DNA of 5,096 nt, from contig URTH01000138.1 of assembly GCA_900550775.1 (NCBI GenBank), positions 1-5,096 on the forward strand. Reading direction: 5' to 3'. The position numbers and the translations under genes are program-made. This stretch comes from an uncultured Eubacteriales bacterium. Lineage in GTDB: Bacteria; Bacillota; Clostridia; Monoglobales; Monoglobaceae. The notes under the pieces are model-generated. The model ran no database searches, was not told where the DNA came from, and worked only from the letters and a program-made list of their open reading frames with translations. This document shows, in pieces, positions 1 to 5,096 of the stretch (the stretch's first letter is position 1; each line of letters opens with the position of its first letter).

Positions 1-1026
1 TTTTAATTCGTTTTCAAAAACCTCCCGATTGCCGCACTTTAGCGCGCTGATTGCCATATACGCCTCAATCGGCGGCCAGATCGTGCCGCTGTGCCGTCCG
101 TAGACGCCCTCGCCGAGGTCGGTATAACGCCGAAACGGCGGCCACACGCAGGCAATGCCGTTTGGCGTACGGGGCAGACGTTCGACAACGCTCTTCTTCC
201 GCGCCTCGTCCGCAACGTCAAACAAAATCACAAAGCTCTCGCCCAGACCCTCGTAGCAGTCGCTGTTACCAAAATCATCGACCAGGTAGTTATAGTACCC
301 CTTTTCCTCATTCCAAAAGTGTCGGTTGATGCTCTCCTTCATCGCCGCCGCCTTTTTGCCGTACGCCGCCGCGCCGTCCTTGTGCAGCATGGCAGACAGC
401 TCCTCCATAATCACGTAGGCGCGGTAATACAGGCAGTTGGTGGACAGGGCATGCAGCGGCAGACCGACGCCCTTTTTTGCCTTATATTCCGGGAACTTAT
501 CGGTAAAATGAATGATGCCCGATTCGCCGCATTTAGCGTAAATATCCGGGTAGGCGGCGATGCCGTCTCCGTAGCACGCCGCGCCGCGGAAGAGGTTTAA
601 CGCCTCGTCAAACTCGGTATCTTCAAAATAGCGGAGCGAATTTTTCCCGACTTCGTAGATGGTGTCCAAAAAGGCGTCATCGCCCGTAAAACGATAGTAG
701 TTCCACGCGCCGGGAACCCAGATGATGGCGTCCCAGTACTCGCCGCCGGCGCGGACGCCGTAGGTTTCGTCCTCGGTCAACACCGCAAGCAGGGTGTTTT
801 TTGCCACGTCCGGAAAGAGCAGACCGCAGCAGTTGGAGACGTTGATGGCGCAGTCGCGCGTCCAGGGCGTCTCATAGCCCATTCCGGCAAGAATGACGTT
901 TGCCGGCTCCTTTAACAGTCCCGCCTGAAACGGGATAATGTTGGAAACCACGTCCGAATACGCCGTCCGAAACGCCTTGTTGACCGCCTCGTTGTCCGTG
1001 GTAAGTGTTGGTATCTGATAAAACAT
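1..1026 (-). CDS. Six-hairpin (alpha/alpha)6-barrel glycosidase, N-terminal part (3' end outside window)
   Basis: The open frame runs from ATG at 1026 to the left edge without a stop, giving 342 residues. The start is supported by AGGAG at 1036-1040, 9 nt upstream. No signal peptide or membrane segment is visible and there are nine cysteines, so the protein is probably cytoplasmic. Motifs recall six-hairpin glycosidases of the glycogen-debranching/GH63/MGH1-like group: TPWTRD at residues 53-58, YWDAIIWVPGAWNYYRFTGD at 97-116 and HSGTIWPPIEAY at 312-323. By analogy with these families Asp99 is a candidate catalytic acid, but this is inference. The likely role is hydrolysis of an intracellular oligosaccharide or alpha-glucan; the substrate and exact GH family cannot be assigned. 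It is the last of four minus-strand genes and appears to have its own promoter (1133-1161). It could instead be an amylo-alpha-1,6-glucosidase-like or mannosylglycerate hydrolase-like enzyme. The fold class is fairly secure, the specificity is not. Confidence 0.75.
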   Translation of the reverse strand, partial: MFYQIPTLTTDNEAVNKAFRTAYSDVVSNIIPFQAGLLKEPANVILAGMGYETPWTRDCAINVSNCCGLLFPDVAKNTLLAVLTEDETYGVRAGGEYWDAIIWVPGAWNYYRFTGDDAFLDTIYEVGKNSLRYFEDTEFDEALNLFRGAACYGDGIAAYPDIYAKCGESGIIHFTDKFPEYKAKKGVGLPLHALSTNCLYYRAYVIMEELSAMLHKDGAAAYGKKAAAMKESINRHFWNEEKGYYNYLVDDFGNSDCYEGLGESFVILFDVADEARKKSVVERLPRTPNGIACVWPPFRRYTDLGEGVYGRHSGTIWPPIEAYMAISALKCGNREVFENELK

Positions 1027-1057
1027 CACAAATCGCTCCTCACTTTGGCAGGTTGCC

Positions 1058-1078
1058 CTATATTTTAGGATTCTCCAT
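1058..1078 (-). other. Possible six-codon leader ORF (MENPKI) upstream of the glycosidase gene
   Basis: On the minus strand an ATG at 1078 opens six codons ending in TAG at 1058-1060. A GAGGA at 1086-1090 sits 7 nt upstream, which is good ribosome binding site spacing. The ORF ends 31 nt before the glycosidase ATG and lies inside the predicted leader transcript. It could be a leader peptide that affects translation downstream, or simply chance. There is no run of regulatory codons of the kind seen in amino acid attenuators. Confidence 0.25.
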
Positions 1079-1090
1079 AACAAATTCCTC

Positions 1091-1125
1091 AAAAAAAACA
1101 GGAACAGAGCTTTTCTGTTCCTGTT
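1091..1125 (-). terminator. Intrinsic terminator (11-bp perfect stem plus T-run)
   Basis: AACAGGAACAG is read on the minus strand at 1125-1115 and its exact complement lies at 1107-1097, with a 7-nt loop. The 3' arm runs into an unbroken T tract reaching 1091 (8 T counting two in the stem). Only the minus strand has the T-run, so this is a minus-strand terminator, placed 80 nt after the GGGtGRT stop codon and suited to ending that operon. It also lies immediately downstream of a strong promoter (1133-1161), so it may act on, or form the 5' hairpin of, the glycosidase transcript. Confidence 0.8.
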
Positions 1126-1132
1126 CGCATGC

Positions 1133-1161
1133 ATGATATCATATTTTTAAAGTTTTGTCAA
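1133..1161 (-). promoter_or_regulatory. Sigma-A promoter for the glycosidase gene
   Basis: On the minus strand a perfect TTGACA (1156-1161) is followed by a 17-nt spacer and TATCAT (1133-1138, 5 of 6), with a TGn extended -10 element. The predicted transcription start is near 1126, giving a leader of about 100 nt before the glycosidase ATG at 1026. The -10 region lies within the palindrome ATGATATCAT (1133-1142), which could also be a protein binding site. The transcript would begin with the hairpin at 1097-1125. Confidence 0.7.
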
Positions 1162-1205
1162 CTTTTTGATATTTTTGGTGTAGGAGTCTCGGTTTCCACC
1201 GCGCT

Positions 1206-2207
1206 CTATTTCTTCATAGCTTCCTCTACCGCAACGGCAACGGCAACGGTCATACCAACCATGGGGTTGTTACCTGCGCCGATCAAGCCCATCATCTCTA
1301 CGTGCGCCGGCACGGAGGACGAACCTGCAAACTGTGCGTCAGAGTGCATACGGCCCATGGTATCGGTCATACCGTAGGACGCAGGACCTGCGGCCATGTT
1401 ATCCGGGTGCAGCGTTCTGCCCGTGCCGCCGCCGGAGGCAACGGAGAAGTACTTCTTGCCCTGCTCGATACATTCCTTCTTATACGTACCTGCAACCGGG
1501 TGCTGGAAACGGGTCGGGTTGGTGGAGTTACCGGTGATCGAAACGTCCACGCCCTCTAAGTGCATGATTGCAACGCCCTCACGCACATCGTCGGCACCGT
1601 AGCAGCGAACCTTTGCGCGCTCTCCGTTGGAATATGCCGTCTCTTTTACAACGGTAACCTTGCCGGTATAGTAGTCAAACTGGGTCTGCACATAGGTAAA
1701 GCCGTTGATTCTGGAGATGATCTGCGCCGCGTCCTTACCAAGACCGTTCAGGATTACGCGAAGATCCTCTTTTCTAGCCTTGTTGGCACTTCTTGCCAGG
1801 CCGATTGCGCCCTCTGCGGCCGCAAACGACTCATGGCCTGCCAAAAAGGCAAAGCACTTGGTCTCCTCACGTAGCAGTCTTGCGCCCAGGTTACCGTGGC
1901 CGATACCAACCTTACGGTCGTCGGCAACCGAACCGGGAATACAGAAGGACTGCAGGCCGAGGCCGATCTTTTCTGCTGCGTCAGCTGCGTTTGTTACGCC
2001 GTCCTTGATGGCGATTGCCGCGCCGACAATGTATGCCCAACATGCGTTTTCAAAGCAGATCGGCTGAATGCCCTTTACCATGTTATATACATCAATGCCC
2101 TTTTCGTCACAAATCTGTTTTGCCTCTTCAATCGAGGCGATGCCGTGCTTTTTCAGCTCAGCATTGATTTGGTCGATTCTTCTCTCATAACTCTCAAATA
2201 AAGCCAT
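1206..2207 (-). CDS. GGGtGRT family protein, function unknown
   Basis: This 333-residue protein carries the signature GGGTGRT at residues 259-265, preceded by FSVAS and followed by LHPDN; the Pfam family is named for this motif, and about 330 residues is the family's usual length. ATG at 2207 is chosen as the start because AGGAGG at 2216-2221 is 8 nt upstream; the in-frame TTG at 2213 would be only 2 nt from it. Other glycine-rich segments are GIGHGNLGAR (101-110) and FLAGHESFAAAEGAIG (121-136), which suggest nucleotide, phosphate or cofactor binding, though this is inference. There are seven cysteines (33, 51, 56, 89, 118, 202, 246), no signal peptide and no clear membrane helix. The gene follows the NifU-like gene by 17 nt and is surely cotranscribed with it, pointing to a linked iron-sulfur or redox role. 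The biochemical function is unknown to me. Confidence 0.9.
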   Translation of the reverse strand: MALFESYERRIDQINAELKKHGIASIEEAKQICDEKGIDVYNMVKGIQPICFENACWAYIVGAAIAIKDGVTNAADAAEKIGLGLQSFCIPGSVADDRKVGIGHGNLGARLLREETKCFAFLAGHESFAAAEGAIGLARSANKARKEDLRVILNGLGKDAAQIISRINGFTYVQTQFDYYTGKVTVVKETAYSNGERAKVRCYGADDVREGVAIMHLEGVDVSITGNSTNPTRFQHPVAGTYKKECIEQGKKYFSVASGGGTGRTLHPDNMAAGPASYGMTDTMGRMHSDAQFAGSSSVPAHVEMMGLIGAGNNPMVGMTVAVAVAVEEAMKK

Positions 2208-2215
2208 TTTCAATA

Positions 2216-2221
2216 CCTCCT
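2216..2221 (-). promoter_or_regulatory. Ribosome binding site of the GGGtGRT gene
   Basis: A perfect AGGAGG lies in the 17-nt gap between the two operon genes, starting 3 nt after the NifU-like stop codon (TAA, 2225-2227). It is 8 nt from ATG 2207 and 2 nt from TTG 2213, so it selects the ATG. Its closeness to the upstream stop favours translational coupling. Confidence 0.8.
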
Positions 2222-2224
2222 ATC

Positions 2225-2917
2225 TTATTCGTGACGCGGATCAATCAGCTTGACCGCATCGTCTACTCTGCCGTATTGACCGCTGGCCTTTTCGAGCGCC
2301 TCATTCGCGTCCATGCCCTTGCCGATCATTTCCATCATTTTGCCGAGATGTACAAACTTGTAACCGATGATCTGGTTTTCTGCGTCAACGGCTACCTTGG
2401 TGATATAGCCCTCGGCCAGCTCCAGATATCTGGGGCCCTTTGCCAGGGTTGCGTAGGTGGTGCCGACCTGGCTTCTCAGACCCTTGCCCAGATCCTCAAG
2501 GCCTGCGCCGATGGGGAGACCGTCCTCCGAGAATGCGGTCTGGGTACGGCCGTACACGATCTGGAGGAACAACTCGCGCATTGCGGTGTTGATGGCATCA
2601 CAGACGAGGTCTGTGTTGAGTGCCTCTAAAATCGTCTTACCGATCAGAATCTCGGACGCCATTGCGGCCGAGTGGGTCATACCGCTGCAGCCCACGGTTT
2701 CCACCAGAGCCTCCTGGATGATGCCCTCTTTTACATTTAATGTCAGCTTACAGGTACCCTGCTGCGGTGCGCACCAGCCGATACCGTGCGTCAGACCGGA
2801 AATGTCCTTGACTTCTTTTGCCTGCGTCCACTTACCCTCCTGCGGGATTGGCGCGGGGCCGTGATATGCGCCCTTCGCAAGCGGACACATACTTTCTACT
2901 TCGCTTGAATATTTCAT
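2225..2917 (-). CDS. NifU/IscU-like iron-sulfur cluster assembly scaffold family protein
   Basis: This is a 230-residue cytoplasmic protein. Residues 44-103 resemble the IscU/NifU N-terminal scaffold: HGIGWCAPQQGTCKLTLNV (44-62) parallels the IscU region around its first cluster-ligand Cys, and VETVGCSGMTHSAAMASE (72-89) parallels the YGCGSAIASSS region around the second. IscU builds transient Fe-S clusters on three cysteines and passes them to apo-proteins. Here Cys49 or Cys56 and Cys77 could serve as ligands, but no HCS-type third Cys motif is seen; Cys11 and Cys106 are the only other cysteines. About 125 further residues have no IscU counterpart. ATG 2917 is chosen because AAAGGAG at 2926-2932 is 8 nt upstream; the longer frame from TTG 2956 starts at the predicted transcription start. 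It is the first gene of an operon with the GGGtGRT gene. It may be a specialised scaffold or an Fe-S protein of its own. Confidence 0.8.
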   Translation of the reverse strand: MKYSSEVESMCPLAKGAYHGPAPIPQEGKWTQAKEVKDISGLTHGIGWCAPQQGTCKLTLNVKEGIIQEALVETVGCSGMTHSAAMASEILIGKTILEALNTDLVCDAINTAMRELFLQIVYGRTQTAFSEDGLPIGAGLEDLGKGLRSQVGTTYATLAKGPRYLELAEGYITKVAVDAENQIIGYKFVHLGKMMEMIGKGMDANEALEKASGQYGRVDDAVKLIDPRHE

Positions 2918-2925
2918 TTGCTCTG

Positions 2926-2932
2926 CTCCTTT
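2926..2932 (-). promoter_or_regulatory. Ribosome binding site of the NifU-like gene
   Basis: AAAGGAG on the minus strand lies 8 nt before ATG 2917. This decides the start against the upstream in-frame TTG at 2956, which lacks a comparable site and would leave almost no leader. Confidence 0.8.
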
Positions 2933-2964
2933 CATATCAATCGGCAAAAAGCCCAATTGACTCC

Positions 2965-2992
2965 ATTATATCATACTTTTCAAAATATGCAA
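2965..2992 (-). promoter_or_regulatory. Sigma-A promoter of the NifU-like/GGGtGRT operon
   Basis: A consensus TATAAT (2965-2970) with a TGn extension is preceded, after 16 nt, by TTGCAT (2987-2992), a weak -35 with only TTG matching. Extended -10 promoters tolerate poor -35 boxes. Transcription should start near 2958, leaving a leader of about 41 nt. No operator or riboswitch is evident in that leader. Confidence 0.75.
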
Positions 2993-3011
2993 TAAATTTC
3001 TTTGAAAATCT

Positions 3012-3139
3012 CTGTCCCGACAAAAGCCGCTTTTTTAAGACAGGATTTTTTGTGGATTTTAACAAAATCCTTTGCCGAAAGCGCGCAATCCAAACGCCGA
3101 TTGAAAGCGTCGGATTTCCGCCTTCGCTGCGCCCGACGC
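3012..3139. repeat. Spacer with several inverted repeats between rpiB and the NifU-like operon
   Basis: The 156-nt gap after rpiB holds no convincing gene but several short inverted repeats: GCGTCGG at 3107-3113 with CCGACGC at 3133-3139 (7 bp, 19-nt loop); GGATTTT at 3054-3060 with AAAATCC at 3064-3070 (3-nt loop); AGGATTTT at 3042-3049, which can pair with AAAATCCT at 3064-3071 instead; and CTGTC at 3012-3016 with GACAG at 3039-3043. On the minus strand the first, starting 10 nt after the rpiB stop, is followed only by TTTC, so it would be a poor intrinsic terminator for rpiB. No classical terminator is seen here. Confidence 0.4.
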
Positions 3140-3148
3140 CCGGCGCCC

Positions 3149-3586
3149 CTACTGCTCCAGAGCGTTGATTTTTTCCACCCGGCGTGCATGGCGGCCGCCC
3201 TCGTGCTCTGCGCCAAGGTACGCGTCCACAATGGCAACGGCAAGATCCGGCCCGGTCACGCGCTCGCCCAGGCAGATGATCTGCGCGTCGTTATGCTGGC
3301 GGCATTTTTCCGCGCTGTAACAGTCGGTCACGTGCGCCGCCCGAATCCCATGGATTTTGTTTGCCGCGATGCTCATGCCGATGCCGGTGCCGCAAATCAA
3401 GATGCCGCGGTCAAACGCGCCGTCTAAGTACGCGCGGCACACCGTCTCTGCGATGTCGGGATAGTCGGCCGGAACCTCCGGCTGCGTCCCGTAGTCGATC
3501 ACCTCATGACCGAGTGCGGTCAAATGTTCTTTGATATAGGCCTTGTGATTCACGCCGCCGTGATCACTGCCGATTCCGATTTTCAT
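3149..3586 (-). CDS. rpiB: Ribose-5-phosphate isomerase B
   Basis: This is a complete 145-residue protein of the RpiB/LacAB family, which interconverts ribose-5-phosphate and ribulose-5-phosphate in the non-oxidative pentose phosphate pathway in the cytoplasm. Family landmarks are all present: GSDHGG at residues 6-11 (Asp8, His9), ICGTGIGMSIAANK at 64-77 with the catalytic Cys65, HND at 98-100 with the catalytic His98, and the C-terminal GGRHARRVEKI at 130-140. The length matches the usual 145-150 residues. Cys65 sits where E. coli RpiB has its Cys66, so this is the cysteine type rather than the actinobacterial glutamate type. The start at ATG 3586 is supported by AGGAGG at 3593-3598, 6 nt upstream. 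LacA/LacB subunits share the fold, but there are no tagatose-pathway neighbours and a single gene favours RpiB. It is divergent from the phosphoglucomutase gene. Confidence 0.96.
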   Translation of the reverse strand: MKIGIGSDHGGVNHKAYIKEHLTALGHEVIDYGTQPEVPADYPDIAETVCRAYLDGAFDRGILICGTGIGMSIAANKIHGIRAAHVTDCYSAEKCRQHNDAQIICLGERVTGPDLAVAIVDAYLGAEHEGGRHARRVEKINALEQ

Positions 3587-3616
3587 ATGCTACCTCCTGT
3601 GGTTGATTCTTCCTCT

Positions 3617-3645
3617 ATCATACCAGAGCGAAACTGAAATTGCAA
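3617..3645 (-). promoter_or_regulatory. Sigma-A promoter of rpiB
   Basis: On the minus strand TTGCAA (3640-3645, 4 of 6) is followed by a 17-nt spacer and TATGAT (3617-3622, 5 of 6), with a TGG extended -10 element directly before it. The predicted start of transcription is near 3610, about 24 nt before the rpiB ATG. Confidence 0.7.
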
Positions 3646-3689
3646 TCCAAAAAGCAAAAAATTCCGTGAAAAATGGTGAGAAAATATGG

Positions 3690-3718
3690 TTGTAATTCAA
3701 ATTTGTTTATAGTATAAT
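3690..3718 (+). promoter_or_regulatory. Sigma-A promoter of the phosphoglucomutase gene
   Basis: TTGTAA (3690-3695, 4 of 6) is followed by a 17-nt spacer and a consensus TATAAT (3713-3718). The predicted transcription start is near 3725, about 30 nt before ATG 3755. Its -35 lies 44 nt from the -35 of the divergent rpiB promoter, so the two do not overlap. Confidence 0.75.
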
Positions 3719-3754
3719 GAGGTTACGCAATTTATGACAGGAGGAGAGCATAGG

Positions 3755-5096
3755 ATGGATTATCAAAAAGAATACCAAAGATGGCTGAAAATGGCGGACG
3801 CCGACACGGTGGCGGAGCTAAATGCCATCGCCGATGACGAAACGGAGATCAAGGATCGGTTTTACCGGACTTTGGAATTTGGTACGGCAGGGCTGCGCGG
3901 CGTATTGGGCGCCGGGGCGAACCGTATGAATACTTATGTGGTGGGACAGGCGACCCAGGGGCTTGCCAATCAGCTGCTATCCACCAATCCGGGCGGCGCG
4001 CTGCGCGTTGCCATCGCCTATGACAGCCGCCATCAGTCGGATGTCTTTGCCAAAGAGGCTGCCATCATTCTGGCGGCAAACGGAATCACCGCCTATCTGT
4101 TTGACGAGTTAAAGCCGGTGCCGGAGCTTTCCTTTGCGGTGCGCCACATCGGTGCAACCGCCGGCATCGCCGTAACCGCAAGCCATAACCCGGCCAAGTA
4201 CAACGGCTATAAGGTGTACGGTGCGGACGGCGCACAGTTGAATCCGGCGCTTGCCGCCATCGTCCTTTCGGAGATCGAAAAGACGGACATGTTTACGGAC
4301 GTCAAAAAGTGCGACTTTGATCAGGCAGTTAAAGACGGCAAAATCGTGATGATGGGCGACGATGTGGAGGACGCCTATCTTGACGAGGTACAAAAGCAGT
4401 GCATCAATCCGGAACTTGCCAGGGAAAAGGGCAGCCGCCTGAAGTTTGTCTACACGCCGTTTCACGGGGCAGGCAACAAACCGGTGCGCAAGATTTTAAA
4501 GCGGGTCGGCTTTGACAATGTTGTGGTGGTTAAGGAGCAGGAGCTGCCGGACGGCGACTTTCCGACCGTGGCATCGCCGAACCCGGAGAACAAAGAGGGC
4601 TTTACCTTAGCGATCGGCTACGCCAAGGAATGCGGCGCGGATCTGATTGTCGGCACCGACCCGGACTCTGACCGCGTGGGCATCTTGGTCAAGGACGAAA
4701 ACGGCGAATACGTCTCTTTTACCGGCAACCAGGTGGGCGCACTCCTTACCGAGTATATTTTAAGCAGCTTAAAAGAGCGCGGCCAGCTGCCGAAAGACGG
4801 CTATGTGGTAAAGACCATCGTCACCACCAACATCATCGCGGCGATGTGCCGCGCCTATGGCGTTGAAATGAAAGAGGTTTTGACCGGCTTTAAATTCATC
4901 GGCGAAAAGATCAAGGAATCGGAAGAGACCGGCATCGGCACCTACCTCTTTGGGTTTGAGGAAAGCTACGGCTACTTAAAGGGAACCTACGCAAGGGATA
5001 AGGACGCCGTGGTTGCCGTGATGCTGATTGCGGAGATGGCGCTTTATTATCAGGAAAAGGGCAGTTCCATCTTTGAACAGATGGATCGGATTTATC
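3755..5096 (+). CDS. pgcA: Alpha-phosphoglucomutase, PgcA type (C-terminus outside window)
   Basis: The frame is open from ATG 3755 to the right edge, giving 447 residues; relatives such as B. subtilis PgcA have roughly 570-580, so about 120-130 residues, including most of domain 4, are missing. AGGAGGAG at 3739-3746 lies 8 nt before the start. The enzyme interconverts glucose-1-phosphate and glucose-6-phosphate through a phosphoserine, linking glycolysis to glycogen and UDP-glucose synthesis. Visible motifs: LEFGTAGLRG (40-49) typical of the PgcA/PGM2 branch; the phosphoserine loop TASHNP (141-146, Ser143); YTPFHGAG (233-240); the Mg2+-binding DPDSDR (302-307); and the sugar-binding GFEESYGY (400-407). 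Phosphomannomutase or phosphopentomutase (PGM2-like) activity is possible because these share the superfamily fold, so specificity is less certain than family. It is divergent from rpiB and not in the minus-strand operon. Confidence 0.93.
   Translation, partial: MDYQKEYQRWLKMADADTVAELNAIADDETEIKDRFYRTLEFGTAGLRGVLGAGANRMNTYVVGQATQGLANQLLSTNPGGALRVAIAYDSRHQSDVFAKEAAIILAANGITAYLFDELKPVPELSFAVRHIGATAGIAVTASHNPAKYNGYKVYGADGAQLNPALAAIVLSEIEKTDMFTDVKKCDFDQAVKDGKIVMMGDDVEDAYLDEVQKQCINPELAREKGSRLKFVYTPFHGAGNKPVRKILKRVGFDNVVVVKEQELPDGDFPTVASPNPENKEGFTLAIGYAKECGADLIVGTDPDSDRVGILVKDENGEYVSFTGNQVGALLTEYILSSLKERGQLPKDGYVVKTIVTTNIIAAMCRAYGVEMKEVLTGFKFIGEKIKESEETGIGTYLFGFEESYGYLKGTYARDKDAVVAVMLIAEMALYYQEKGSSIFEQMDRIY

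Noticed and set aside
91..600. Plus-strand open frame of 169 residues
   Set aside because: It lies antisense to the glycosidase frame, has low-complexity Arg/Ala/Val composition and no motifs or ribosome binding site.
1062..1092. Alternative minus-strand promoter (TTGAGG, 19 nt, TAAAAT) for the glycosidase
   Set aside because: The spacer is long and the -35 weak, and the promoter at 1133-1161 is much closer to consensus; it could still be a secondary start.
1705..2067. Plus-strand open frames opposite the GGGtGRT gene
   Set aside because: They are shadows of a well-supported gene, with composition driven by its codon usage and no recognisable domain.
2918..2956. Thirteen-residue N-terminal extension of the NifU-like protein from TTG 2956
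   Set aside because: The predicted transcription start is near 2958, leaving no leader, while ATG 2917 has a good ribosome binding site at proper spacing.
3021..3036. Plus-strand terminator-like AAAAG/CTTTT stem with T-run
   Set aside because: The stem is only 5 A/T-dominated pairs and there is no plus-strand gene upstream for it to terminate.
2980..3243. Minus-strand open frame of 87 residues overlapping the rpiB 3' end
   Set aside because: It starts inside rpiB in another frame, is Arg/Lys/Ala rich without motifs, and runs into the NifU-like operon promoter.
3002..3427. Plus-strand open frame of 141 residues across the spacer and rpiB
   Set aside because: Most of it overlaps rpiB antisense; it has no promoter or ribosome binding site and resembles no known protein.
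4109..4465. Minus-strand open frame of 118 residues
   Set aside because: It is antisense to the phosphoglucomutase catalytic core and explained by that gene's codon bias.

Overview
The window looks like chromosomal DNA from an anaerobic, moderately GC-rich Firmicute of the class Clostridia, probably in or near Lachnospiraceae or Oscillospiraceae. This is inferred from strong AGGAGG-type ribosome binding sites, sigma-A promoters with extended -10 elements, a PgcA-type phosphoglucomutase, and a GGGtGRT-family gene next to a NifU/IscU-like gene. I see no mobile element, CRISPR array, tRNA or rRNA. The genus cannot be fixed from this stretch.

Layout from left to right. Positions 1-1026 (minus) hold the N-terminal 342 residues of a cytoplasmic six-hairpin glycosidase, cut by the window edge. 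Positions 1027-1205 form a dense regulatory spacer: a near-consensus minus-strand promoter whose predicted transcript begins almost exactly at a perfect 11-bp inverted repeat followed by a T-run, then a possible six-codon leader ORF. Positions 1206-2917 (minus) are a tight two-gene operon: first a NifU/IscU-like scaffold protein, then a GGGtGRT-family protein of unknown function, 17 nt apart, behind a promoter with a perfect TATAAT. Positions 2993-3148 are a spacer rich in inverted repeats. Positions 3149-3586 (minus) encode ribose-5-phosphate isomerase B. The 168-bp gap to 3755 carries back-to-back promoters. From 3755 to the right edge (plus) is a phosphoglucomutase lacking its C-terminus.

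Functionally, rpiB, the phosphoglucomutase and the glycosidase all belong to carbohydrate metabolism: pentose phosphate interconversion, glucose-1-P/glucose-6-P interconversion, and probably alpha-glucan or oligosaccharide hydrolysis. The NifU-like/GGGtGRT pair is the least understood part. Its operon layout and cysteine content suggest an iron-sulfur-related system whose biochemical role is, to my knowledge, undescribed. The leader of the glycosidase gene, with a terminator-shaped hairpin at its predicted 5' end and a tiny ORF, is the most unusual regulatory structure.
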